Shown piece after piece: positions 17,092 through 24,927 of a stretch of 64,000 nucleotides of DNA; within the stretch, counting starts at the first letter, position 1, and every line of letters begins with the position of its first letter. The translations under genes and the position numbers were made by a program. The DNA is from Clostridia bacterium (GTDB taxonomy: Bacteria > Bacillota > Clostridia > TANB77 > CAG-508). The notes beneath the pieces were generated by a model. It was not told the origin of the DNA. It saw nothing but the letters and a program-made list of their open reading frames with translations, and ran no database searches. The stretch is from contig CAADUZ010000016.1 in the NCBI GenBank assembly GCA_900752335.1, forward strand, positions 7,390 to 71,389, read 5' to 3'.

Positions 17092-18852
17092 ATGGATAAC
17101 AAAGAACAAATGGAAAAAGTAGCTTTTGTAAAACCAGAAGCAAAAAGAAAGAGAATGCCTAGAAAAAAAGATTCTACACCAAAATTTGAATTTAAAAAGG
17201 ATAATTTAAAAATTATACCACTTGGTGGATTAGATGAAATAGGAAAAAACATTACAGTGTTTGAATATGGAAACGATATAGTATTAGTGGACTGCGGACT
17301 AGAATTCCCAGAAGACGACATGCTAGGTGTAGACCTAGTAATACCAGACGTCACATATTTGGAAAAAAATAAAGATAAAATAAGAGGATTAGTAGTAACA
17401 CACGGTCATGAAGACCATATAGGAGCAATTCCTTATGTATTACAAAAAGTTAATATGCCAATTTATGCTACAAGATTAACAATAGGATTAATAAAAAACA
17501 AATTAGAAGAGCATAAGTTATTATCTTCTACAAAGTTAAATGTAGTAGAACAAGGGCAAACAATAAACTTTGGAAATATTAAAGTAGAATTTATTAGAAG
17601 TAGCCATAGTATACCAGATTCGGTAATGCTTGCAATACATACACCAGTTGGAACTATCCTACACACAGGAGATTTTAAGGTAGATTTTACACCAATAGAC
17701 GATAAAATAATGGATTTAGGTAGAATTGCAGAACTTGGAAATAAAGGGATACTAGCTTTAATGTCAGATAGTACAAACTCTGAAAGAAAAGGATATACAA
17801 TGTCTGAAAGAACTATTGGAGAAGTATTTGATAGACTATTCCAAAATAACAAAAAAAGAATAGTTGTAGCAACATTTGCCTCAAACGTCCATAGAGTTCA
17901 ACAAATTGTAAATTCAGCTAAAGAATATGGCAGAAAAATTGCAGTATGTGGTAGAAGTATGATAAATATGATAGAAACAGCAAGAGAAATAGGTTATATT
18001 GATGCACCAGAAAATATGTTTATCGATATAGACATGATAAAAAATTATACTGACGACCAATTAGTAATAATAACTACAGGAAGCCAAGGCGAAACAATGT
18101 CAGCATTAACAAGAATGGCTGCAGGAGAGCATAAAAAGGTGTCTATTACACCAAATGATATGGTAATAATTTCAGCAACACCAATACCAGGAAACGAAAA
18201 ATTAGTTTCAAACGTAATAAACGATTTAATGCAAATTGGTGCAGAAGTTATATACAGCGCATTAGAAAATGTACACGTATCAGGTCACGCATGCCAAGAA
18301 GAGCAAAGACTAATAATTTCACTTGCAAAACCAAAATATTTTATACCAGTTCATGGCGAGTATAGACAATTAAGGGCACATGCAGAAACAGCAAAAGAAA
18401 TGGGTGTTCCAGCAGAAAATATATTCATATTAGAAAATGGTAAAACACTAGAATTAAACAAAAAGCAAGCAAAAATAACAACTTCAGTTCCATCTGGAAA
18501 AATACTAGTAGATGGTTTAGGTGTTGGAGATGTTGGAAATATAGTATTAAGAGATAGACAACATTTATCACAAGATGGCTTGATAGTTATAGTTATGACA
18601 ATGGATGGTTCAACAGGAGAAATAGTATCAGGGCCAGACGTTGTATCAAGAGGATTCGTATATGTAAGAGAATCTGAAACTTTGATGGACGACGTAAAGA
18701 AAGTTATAAATCAAGAAGTTAAAAACTTCGAGGAAGAAGGAATACGTGACTGGTCAACTATAAAATCAACATTAAAAGACGATTTAAGAGATTATATATT
18801 CCAAAGAACAAAACGCAACCCAATGATATTGCCAATAATTATGGAAGTGTAA
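17092..18852 (+). CDS. rnj: Ribonuclease J
   Basis: Metallo-beta-lactamase/beta-CASP ribonuclease with 5'-3' exo- and endonuclease activity, central to mRNA decay in Firmicutes. 586 residues: basic extension (1-38, KRKRMPRKKD), then LGGLDEIGKNI, the metal motif THGHEDHIG (103-111), HTGDFK, SDSTN, and C-terminal HVSGHACQEE with PVHGEYRQL. Both length and motifs fit RNase J. GGAG (17075-17078) is 13 bases from ATG 17092, longer than normal, with no alternative in-frame start. Confidence 0.94.
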   Translation: MDNKEQMEKVAFVKPEAKRKRMPRKKDSTPKFEFKKDNLKIIPLGGLDEIGKNITVFEYGNDIVLVDCGLEFPEDDMLGVDLVIPDVTYLEKNKDKIRGLVVTHGHEDHIGAIPYVLQKVNMPIYATRLTIGLIKNKLEEHKLLSSTKLNVVEQGQTINFGNIKVEFIRSSHSIPDSVMLAIHTPVGTILHTGDFKVDFTPIDDKIMDLGRIAELGNKGILALMSDSTNSERKGYTMSERTIGEVFDRLFQNNKKRIVVATFASNVHRVQQIVNSAKEYGRKIAVCGRSMINMIETAREIGYIDAPENMFIDIDMIKNYTDDQLVIITTGSQGETMSALTRMAAGEHKKVSITPNDMVIISATPIPGNEKLVSNVINDLMQIGAEVIYSALENVHVSGHACQEEQRLIISLAKPKYFIPVHGEYRQLRAHAETAKEMGVPAENIFILENGKTLELNKKQAKITTSVPSGKILVDGLGVGDVGNIVLRDRQHLSQDGLIVIVMTMDGSTGEIVSGPDVVSRGFVYVRESETLMDDVKKVINQEVKNFEEEGIRDWSTIKSTLKDDLRDYIFQRTKRNPMILPIIMEV

Positions 18853-18862
18853 TAAAATGCAG

Positions 18863-18892
18863 TAATACCAAGGCTTTTTAGTCTTGGTATTA
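18863..18892. terminator. Convergent hairpin between rnj and BRO-N gene
   Basis: 10-bp stem TAATACCAAG / CTTGGTATTA with a T-rich loop. T-runs are weak on both sides, so termination is plausible but not certain. Confidence 0.5.
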
Positions 18893-18893
18893 T

Positions 18894-19757
18894 CTATGAT
18901 TTCTTGGTGGTATTTGGAGCTTTTATAAATCTTTTATGTTTAAGAGTATTAGAATTCTCGGAAGTAAGAACAGATTTACCTATTTTTTTCTCTATATTCT
19001 TTCTAGTAATAGAGGCGATTTCACCGCCATCTTTAGCATCTTGTTTTAATTCAACAAAACCGTAAGAATCGTTAGTTTTATGTATTTCAGTAGTTGTTAC
19101 CTCTGCCAAAGTCATTAATGCTAATTCCATAGCAGACATATTATCTCGTAAATTTTGATTATCTAAATGTTTTAAAGTTTTATGTTGTTGAGTAGTAATG
19201 CCGAAAGTACCTTTGCTAATTTCGTCTGTTAATATAGCATAGTCTTTAGTATTTGCACCTCTATTTTTCCATTCGTTAGTTAAAGCGTTTCTAGCACCAA
19301 TACCTTTTATTCTTGTATTAGTCCACTCTTCGTCATAACCTTTTTTCAAATATGTTTGTCTAGCTCTTTCGATAGCAAGTGAAGGGTCTATAACTTCTTG
19401 AATTCTTTCTTCTGCTAATCTAGCAAACCATAGTTTAAAAGGCTCGGCATTAGGAGATGGAATAGATTGAATTAATCTAAAAATAGTTTCTCTATTAGCA
19501 CAGTCAGTTTTACGTAATTTACCATCTTTAGCAACCATTTTCAACTGTCCGATATTTTCGGACAGTTCGGAAAAACCTTCAGCATATAATTTTTTCTTTA
19601 AATCATCCCAATATTTTCTTGGACGAGAACTATTAGTTAGTATTTCTATAATATCAATTATAGAATAATACCATTCTCCGTTGTAAATTTGTCTTCTTAT
19701 TTTATTACTTTCAAATAAAACTAATTCTTTATTTTCATTTATTTCATTTTTATCCAT
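18894..19757 (-). CDS. BRO-N domain protein (phage antirepressor-like / DinD-like)
   Basis: 287 residues. The N-terminal half (about 12-120) is a BRO-N DNA-binding domain: LVLFESNKIRRQIYNGEWYY, SIIDIIEILTNSSRPRKYW, and later RLIQSIPSPNAEPFKLWFA. The C-terminal half (ERIQEVIDPSLAIERARQTY, KGIGARNALTNEWKNRG) matches the DinD-like antirepressor proteins found as single genes in Clostridia and as prophage antirepressors. No other phage gene is nearby. It is convergent with rnj and divergent from gltX. GGAGGT precedes its ATG. Function beyond DNA binding is unknown; it may be a domesticated or stray mobile gene. Confidence 0.78.
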   Translation of the reverse strand: MDKNEINENKELVLFESNKIRRQIYNGEWYYSIIDIIEILTNSSRPRKYWDDLKKKLYAEGFSELSENIGQLKMVAKDGKLRKTDCANRETIFRLIQSIPSPNAEPFKLWFARLAEERIQEVIDPSLAIERARQTYLKKGYDEEWTNTRIKGIGARNALTNEWKNRGANTKDYAILTDEISKGTFGITTQQHKTLKHLDNQNLRDNMSAMELALMTLAEVTTTEIHKTNDSYGFVELKQDAKDGGEIASITRKNIEKKIGKSVLTSENSNTLKHKRFIKAPNTTKKS

Positions 19758-19840
19758 ATGTTACCTCCTTTACGTGAGTAAAATATAATATATTCTACTA
19801 TATTTTACAAATTATGTAAATAGAAAATAAGTATTAAGTA

Positions 19841-19876
19841 TTGTAAATTACATAAAAATCGTATATAATATACGAT
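19841..19876 (+). promoter_or_regulatory. gltX promoter overlapped by a 19-bp palindrome
   Basis: TTGTAA (19841-19846), 17-base spacer, TATAAT (19864-19869). The -10 box lies inside the palindrome ATCGTATAT-A-ATATACGAT (19858-19876), with perfect 9-bp arms. Three ATGTAAA-type words flank it (19814-19820, rc at 19848-19854, 19883-19889). The arrangement suggests a repressor operator, possibly for the divergent BRO-N protein. Confidence 0.6.
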
Positions 19877-19904
19877 ATATTTTATGTAAAAGAGAGGGAG
19901 ATTT

Positions 19905-21554
19905 ATGAATTACAAAGATTTAGCAGATTTAATATTTCCAAATGCAAAGGATATTTCATATTATGAAGAAAAATATCCAGAAAGAAATTTGCCAGAAGGA
20001 GCAGTTGTATCTAGATTTGCACCAAGTCCAACAGGATTTGTTCATGTAGGTGGGCTATATCAGTCATTAGTTGCGAAAGAAATGACTAGAAAGACTGGTG
20101 GAGTATTTTTCTTAAGAGTTGAAGATACAGACCAAAAAAGAGAAGTTGAAAATGGTGTAACAGATATAGTAAATTCTTTAAAAGATTTCGATATATTACC
20201 AGATGAAGGCATGATTTCTGAAACAGAGGAAAAGGGAAATTATGGTCCATATAAGCAATCACAAAGAAAAGATATATATCAGGCATATGCTAAATATTTG
20301 TTAGAACAAGGAAAAGCGTATCCATGCTTTTGCACAGCAGAAGAAGTAGAAGAAATAAGAAAGAAGCAAGAAGCAGCGAAGATTAGACCAGGATATTATG
20401 GCGTATGGGCAAAGTGCAGAAATTTGACAGTTGAAGAAGCGGCAGAAAAAATAAAAAATGGTGAAAAATATATAGTTAGGTTTAAATCTCCAGGAAGAGA
20501 AGATAGAAAGATTAAACACCATGATATAATAAAGGGAAATGTAGATTTTCCAGAGAATGACCAAGATATAGTCATAATAAAGGCTGATGGACTTCCAACA
20601 TATCATTTTGCACATGCTGTTGACGACCATTTAATGAGAACAACACATGTAATACGTAGTGACGAATGGCTATCTTCAGTTCCATTGCATTTACAATTAT
20701 TCCATGAATTAGGGTTCAAAACACCTAAATATGCACATATTTCACCAATTATGAAAAATGATAATGGAAATAAGCGTAAATTAAGCAAGAGAAAAGACCC
20801 AGAGGCAGCTGTAAGCTATTACAAAGAAGAGGGAATACCGGTAGAGGCTGTAAAAGAATATCTTTTAAATATTGCAAACTCTACATTTGAAAATTGGAGA
20901 AGAGCAAACCCAGATAAAGCACTAGAAGAATTTGATTTTAACTTAAACAAAATGAGTGTAAGTGGTGCATTATTTGATATGGTTAAGCTATTAGATATAG
21001 GAAAAACAGTTATTTCAAGAATGAGTGCAGAAGAAGTGTATGAAAATGCATTAAAATGGGCAAATGAGTATGACAAAGAATTAGAAAAAATGCTACAAGA
21101 TAAAGAGTATGCTCTAAAAGTATTTGGTATAGAAAGAGGAAACAAAAAGCCAAGGAAAGATATATCAAAATGGTCAGAAGTAAAACAAAATATAGAGTAT
21201 ATGTATGATGAGTATTTCTTTAATGCAGAGCTAGAGTATCCATATCAAGTTATAAATGATAAGGAAGATATAAATAATATTTTAAAACTATATATAGAGA
21301 AATATTATAATGAAAATGACGATAAACAAACATGGTTTGATAGAATAAAGGAATTAGCAGGAGAGCTTGGATATGCTAAAGAAGTAAAGGAATATAAAGC
21401 AAACCCAGATGCATACAAAGCACATGTTGGCGACGTAAGCACAGTAATAAGAGTAGCTTTAACAGGAAGAACTAACACACCAGATATGTATGAAATAATG
21501 CAAGTTTTAGGAAAAGAAAGCGTTATAAAAAGATTAGAAAGTGCTATAAAATAG
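19905..21554 (+). CDS. gltX: Glutamyl-tRNA synthetase
   Basis: Class I aminoacyl-tRNA synthetase charging tRNA-Glu (and in many Firmicutes also tRNA-Gln, later amidated). 549 residues, longer than the usual 470-500. HIGH region: RFAPSPTGFVHVGGLYQS; KMSKS region: KRKLSKRKDPEAAV; also VEDTDQKREV and YHFAHAVDDHLM. GAGGGAG precedes ATG 19905. No T-box is present; the promoter carries a palindrome instead. A DUF951 gene follows 67 bases downstream. Confidence 0.95.
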   Translation: MNYKDLADLIFPNAKDISYYEEKYPERNLPEGAVVSRFAPSPTGFVHVGGLYQSLVAKEMTRKTGGVFFLRVEDTDQKREVENGVTDIVNSLKDFDILPDEGMISETEEKGNYGPYKQSQRKDIYQAYAKYLLEQGKAYPCFCTAEEVEEIRKKQEAAKIRPGYYGVWAKCRNLTVEEAAEKIKNGEKYIVRFKSPGREDRKIKHHDIIKGNVDFPENDQDIVIIKADGLPTYHFAHAVDDHLMRTTHVIRSDEWLSSVPLHLQLFHELGFKTPKYAHISPIMKNDNGNKRKLSKRKDPEAAVSYYKEEGIPVEAVKEYLLNIANSTFENWRRANPDKALEEFDFNLNKMSVSGALFDMVKLLDIGKTVISRMSAEEVYENALKWANEYDKELEKMLQDKEYALKVFGIERGNKKPRKDISKWSEVKQNIEYMYDEYFFNAELEYPYQVINDKEDINNILKLYIEKYYNENDDKQTWFDRIKELAGELGYAKEVKEYKANPDAYKAHVGDVSTVIRVALTGRTNTPDMYEIMQVLGKESVIKRLESAIK

Positions 21555-21621
21555 TTTAGAAAAAACTATAAAAAGTCTTAAATAATAGGACTATAGCGAA
21601 TAAATTTTAAGGGGAAAGAAA

Positions 21622-21813
21622 ATGGAATACAATGTTGGAGATATTGTAAGAACTAAAAAACAGCATCCGTGCGGAAGCAAGCTATGGGAAATAACTCGAG
21701 TGGGCGTTGATTTTAAGCTAAAATGCCTAGGGTGTGGACATGTAGTAATGCTAGAAAGACCTAAAGCTTTGAAAATGATAGTTAAAAAAGTAGATTTAAA
21801 CGAAGAGAAATAA
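21622..21813 (+). CDS. DUF951 small zinc-ribbon-like protein
   Basis: 63 residues matching DUF951: VGDIVRTKKQHPCGSKLWEI, then GVDFKLKCLGCGHVVMLERP. Cys at HPCG and the CLGCG pair could hold a metal. The family is widespread in Firmicutes, often near ychF, ysxC or serS, and its role is unknown. AAGGGGAAAG precedes ATG 21622. It ends in a terminator shared with the convergent ysxC. Confidence 0.85.
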   Translation: MEYNVGDIVRTKKQHPCGSKLWEITRVGVDFKLKCLGCGHVVMLERPKALKMIVKKVDLNEEK

Positions 21814-21840
21814 GCAAAATATATATTGAAAAGCAAAAAG

Positions 21841-21886
21841 AAACACAAATAATTATTTAATAACTTTAATTATTTGTGTTTTTTTC
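21841..21886. terminator. Bidirectional terminator between DUF951 gene and ysxC
   Basis: 15-bp perfect stem AAACACAAATAATTA (21841-21855) / TAATTATTTGTGTTT (21867-21881), with T-runs on both strands. Confidence 0.88.
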
Positions 21887-21906
21887 TTTAATCTTTTTTA
21901 CAAAAC

Positions 21907-22488
21907 TTATAAATAATTTTCTATTAAATTCCAAGCATTATCTGTATAAATCTTTCTTTCAGAAGAAAATGGAATAAAGCTTAAATCTTTTAGTGGGTTT
22001 AATTCTTCCTGCAAACTAGCAACAGCAGAATCTACTTTAGTAACAGCTATTTTATCAGCCTTATTTGCTACAACAATGCATGGCCTTTCAGAATCTATAA
22101 TGTATCTATACATTAATTTATCATTTTCAGTTGGAGAATGTCTAATATCAATTAAAAATATTATTAAAGCAATATTTTTACAAGTGCCTAAATATTCTTC
22201 TATAAAATGACCAACGCGTACTTGCTCCTGTTTAGACATTTTACTGTAACCATAGCCAGGTAAATCAACAAAGTAAAATTTATTATCCATATTATAAAAG
22301 TTTATTTGTCTAGTTTTTCCCGGTTCACTGCTAGTCCTAGCTAATTTTTTCCTATTTACCATAGTATTAATAAAAGAAGATTTACCCACATTAGATTTAC
22401 CAACCAAAACAATTTGAGGTAATCCATCTTGAGGATATTGCTTTGGACTAACAGCAGATATTTTAAATTCTGGATTTTTTATTATCAT
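21907..22488 (-). CDS. ysxC: Ribosome-assembly GTPase YsxC/EngB
   Basis: 193-residue GTPase needed for 50S subunit maturation. G1 GKSNVGKSSFIN, switch region SSEPGKTRQINFY, G3 DLPGYGYSK, G4 NKADK, all in the usual spacing; the length is typical. It lies 11 bases after serS on the same strand and is probably expressed from the serS T-box transcript. Confidence 0.94.
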   Translation of the reverse strand: MIIKNPEFKISAVSPKQYPQDGLPQIVLVGKSNVGKSSFINTMVNRKKLARTSSEPGKTRQINFYNMDNKFYFVDLPGYGYSKMSKQEQVRVGHFIEEYLGTCKNIALIIFLIDIRHSPTENDKLMYRYIIDSERPCIVVANKADKIAVTKVDSAVASLQEELNPLKDLSFIPFSSERKIYTDNAWNLIENYL

Positions 22489-22499
22489 ATAACTTACTC

Positions 22500-23786
22500 C
22501 TATTTTTTAGGTATTAATTTTTCCATTCCACCCATGTATGGACGAAGAACCTCTGGTATGTTTACACTTCCATCTTCGTTATAGTTGTTTTCCAAGAATG
22601 CAATTAGCATACGTGGTGGAGCAACTACAGTGTTATTTAATGTATGTGCGTAGTAATTTCCTTTCTCGCCTTTTATTCTAATTCCCAAACGTCTTGCCTG
22701 CGCATCTGTTAAGTTAGAGCAACTTCCAACTTCAAAGTATTTTTTCTGTCTTGGGCTCCAAGCTTCTACGTCGCAACTTTTAGCTTTTAAGTCAGCCAAA
22801 TCCCCACTACAACATTCAAGTGTACGTACAGGAATATCCATACTTCTAAATAGTTCTACTGTGTATGACCATAGTTTATCATACCATTTCCAGCTATCTT
22901 CTGGCTCACAAACAACTATCATTTCTTGCTTTTCAAATTGATGGATGCGGTATACGCCACGTTCTTCTATTCCATGTGCACCTTTTTCTTTTCTAAAACA
23001 TGGAGAGTATGAAGTCATAGTATATGGCATGTCAGCTTTTTGAAGTATTTGCCCTTTAAACTTTCCTATCATAGAATGTTCGCTAGTTCCTATTAAATAC
23101 AAATCTTCGCCTTCTATTTTGTACATCATTGCATCCATTTCTTCAAAACTCATAACACCAGTAACAACGTCACTACGTATCATATATGGTGGTATGCAAT
23201 AAGTAAAGCCTTTATTTATCATAAAATCCCTAGCATAAGATAGAATTGCAGAATGAAGTCTTGCAATATCTCCTACTAAATAGTAAAAACCATTTCCTGC
23301 TACTCTTCTAGCAGAATCTAAATCTAATCCGCCAAAGCTTTCCATGATATCTGCATGATATGGCACTTCATATTCTGGGACAACTGGTTCTCCGAATTTT
23401 TCTATTTCAACATTTTTACTATCATCTTCGCCTATTGGAACAGACTCATGTATCATGTTTGGAATTTTCATCATTCTTTCAGTTATTGCTTCAGAATATT
23501 CTGCTTCTAATTTTTCATTTTCTTCAAGCCTTTTATTTATTTCTTGTACTTCAGCTTTTATCTTTTCAGCCTCATCCTTTTTTCCATTTTTCATTAAATT
23601 ACCAATTTCAGAACTTAATGAATTCCTTTTCATACGTAGTTCGTCGCCGGCAAGTTTGGCATCTCTGTTTTTCTTGTCTAGCTCTAATACTTCGTCAACT
23701 AGCACAAGTTTGTGATTTTGAAATTTTTTCTTAATGTTTTCTTTTACTGCATCTGGATTTTCTCTTAAAAACTTAATGTCTATCAT
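22500..23786 (-). CDS. serS: Seryl-tRNA synthetase
   Basis: Class II synthetase charging tRNA-Ser (and tRNA-Sec). 428 residues: N-terminal helical arm (about 25-105, Lys/Glu-rich), then the catalytic core with motif 2 SPCFRKEKGAHGIEERGVYR and motif 3 near the C-terminus (NNTVVAPPRMLIAFLEN). GGAGG precedes its ATG. The leader is a T-box with a UCU specifier, so expression rises when uncharged tRNA-Ser accumulates. Confidence 0.96.
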   Translation of the reverse strand: MIDIKFLRENPDAVKENIKKKFQNHKLVLVDEVLELDKKNRDAKLAGDELRMKRNSLSSEIGNLMKNGKKDEAEKIKAEVQEINKRLEENEKLEAEYSEAITERMMKIPNMIHESVPIGEDDSKNVEIEKFGEPVVPEYEVPYHADIMESFGGLDLDSARRVAGNGFYYLVGDIARLHSAILSYARDFMINKGFTYCIPPYMIRSDVVTGVMSFEEMDAMMYKIEGEDLYLIGTSEHSMIGKFKGQILQKADMPYTMTSYSPCFRKEKGAHGIEERGVYRIHQFEKQEMIVVCEPEDSWKWYDKLWSYTVELFRSMDIPVRTLECCSGDLADLKAKSCDVEAWSPRQKKYFEVGSCSNLTDAQARRLGIRIKGEKGNYYAHTLNNTVVAPPRMLIAFLENNYNEDGSVNIPEVLRPYMGGMEKLIPKK

Positions 23787-23855
23787 ATTTACCTCCTTAA
23801 AATATAATTAACTAGAGTAAAAGCAAATTATTAAATCTTAAACAAAAGGTGAAAA

Positions 23856-24101
23856 GGTAAAATAAAGCCCTTACGCTAAAAGCATAAGGGCGAATTTATC
23901 TATACGCGGTACCACCTTAATTATTCAAAATTAATTGACAACTCTAACATGCTTATAACCTAGCATTACTCGGTTTTATTTTCATAAAAAGCTCTAAAAG
24001 TAGATTCATAAAACATTTTAAACTATTTCCACCAACCATAGCCTCTCTATATAAAATTAATTTTACTACTAGTCTTTTATCAATCGCTTTTAAATAATAA
24101 C
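23856..24101 (-). promoter_or_regulatory. T-box riboswitch of serS (specifier UCU)
   Basis: On the minus strand the leader carries AAGGTGGTACCGCG (plus positions 23905-23918), the conserved T-box side of the antiterminator, then a terminator stem GCCCTTATGCT/AGCGTAAGGGC (23867-23891) and T-run (23856-23866). Stem I shows the GAGAGGCTATGGTTGGTGG distal region and a specifier loop TGAA-TCT-ACT; the codon UCU (24002-24004) is serine, agreeing with serS. Uncharged tRNA-Ser binding would favour read-through. Confidence 0.93.
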
Positions 24102-24107
24102 AATAAC

Positions 24108-24136
24108 ATTTTATCATTATTATATGAAAAAATCAA
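24108..24136 (-). promoter_or_regulatory. serS T-box promoter
   Basis: On the minus strand TTGATT (24131-24136), 17-base spacer, TAAAAT (24108-24113), starting transcription near 24101. Confidence 0.65.
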
Positions 24137-24206
24137 GAAAATATGAATAAAATGTGCAAAACTTGAATATAATGGTAATAATTAATTAAAACAAATGGAG
24201 GAATTT

Positions 24207-24482
24207 ATGGTATACGAGCAATATACGAGGGAAAATAAAATAGAGGACAAGTCGGAAGACGAAAAGAATTTAGAATTAATAGTAAGTATAATAAAAACAA
24301 AAAATGAATTAGAAGCAGCACAAAAAAACTTTGAATATGCTGATGCGGAGCTAATTGATTACTACTCATACCAAATAAAGGCAAACCAATCTAAATTAGA
24401 TTATTTATTAAAAAAAGCGCAAAAAAAGGGAATAGTACTAGATATGATAAACGAAATTTATATACGAAAAAATAAAGCTTAA
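24207..24482 (+). CDS. DUF2508 family protein (YaaL-like)
   Basis: 91 residues, almost entirely helical: LELIVSIIKTKNELEAAQKN, AELIDYYSYQIKANQSKLDY and KAQKKGIVLDM match the DUF2508/YaaL family, whose gene usually sits just before bofA, as here. ATG 24207 follows GGAGG (24197-24201) by 5 bases; an upstream ATG at 24195 overlaps that site. The function is unknown; the context suggests a tie to sporulation. Confidence 0.82.
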   Translation: MVYEQYTRENKIEDKSEDEKNLELIVSIIKTKNELEAAQKNFEYADAELIDYYSYQIKANQSKLDYLLKKAQKKGIVLDMINEIYIRKNKA

Positions 24483-24495
24483 AAGTAATATTTGT

Positions 24496-24540
24496 CCAAA
24501 GTAAATCATAGAAATGAATAAAGAGGTGAATTTACTTTGG
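24496..24540 (+). promoter_or_regulatory. Hairpin enclosing the bofA start region
   Basis: Perfect 11-bp stem CCAAAGTAAAT (24496-24506) / ATTTACTTTGG (24530-24540). The TTG start codon (24537-24539) is in the right arm and the AGAGGTGA ribosome-binding site (24522-24529) is in the loop next to the stem. It may limit initiation. Confidence 0.55.
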
Positions 24541-24863
24541 ATATTAATGTAATTATAACTTTTTTAGCTTGTATAATTATACTATTTATATTTGGAAAAA
24601 TATTTATAATACCACTAAAAAGTATTGTAAAGCTAATTATTAATTCGGTTTTAGGTGGTATTTGTATATACATAATTAATATGGTAGGAGAAAGTTTTGG
24701 CTTTCACATAGGACTAAACATTATAACTGCTGTGCTTGTTGGATTTTTAGGACTTCCAGGAGCGGGGCTGCTAATTCTTTTGAAAATAATTTTGCGGATA
24801 AAAAAGTTATTTTTAAATAAATTTGCGTTAAAAAATATATATAAAATAAATCTTACTATATAA
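24537..24863 (+). CDS. bofA: Pro-sigma-K processing inhibitor BofA-like protein
   Basis: In Bacillus, BofA holds the SpoIVFB protease inactive in the membrane around the forespore until sigma-K should be released. 108 residues: two hydrophobic segments (about 5-24 and 60-83) and the conserved stretch LIINSVLGGICIYIINMVGE, then GLNIITAVLVGFLGLPGAGLLI, diagnostic of BofA. The C-terminal 20 residues are an unusual basic extension. It starts with TTG. Its presence, with dpaA, implies the ability to sporulate. Confidence 0.85.
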   Translation: MDINVIITFLACIIILFIFGKIFIIPLKSIVKLIINSVLGGICIYIINMVGESFGFHIGLNIITAVLVGFLGLPGAGLLILLKIILRIKKLFLNKFALKNIYKINLTI

Positions 24864-24907
24864 ATAAAGAAGTAGAAAATTTAAAATCTACTTCTTTATT
24901 GTGTTTT
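24863..24907. terminator. Bidirectional terminator between bofA and glmS
   Basis: 14-bp stem AATAAAGAAGTAGA (24863-24876) / TCTACTTCTTTATT (24887-24900) followed by GTGTTTTT; the left arm gives an A/T-rich tail for the opposite strand. Confidence 0.75.
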
Positions 24908-24927
24908 TAATTATATTAAATGCCATA

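Noticed and set aside
18894..19757. Prophage or integrated element
   Set aside because: Only a single BRO-N gene is present; no integrase, structural genes or attachment repeats were seen around it.
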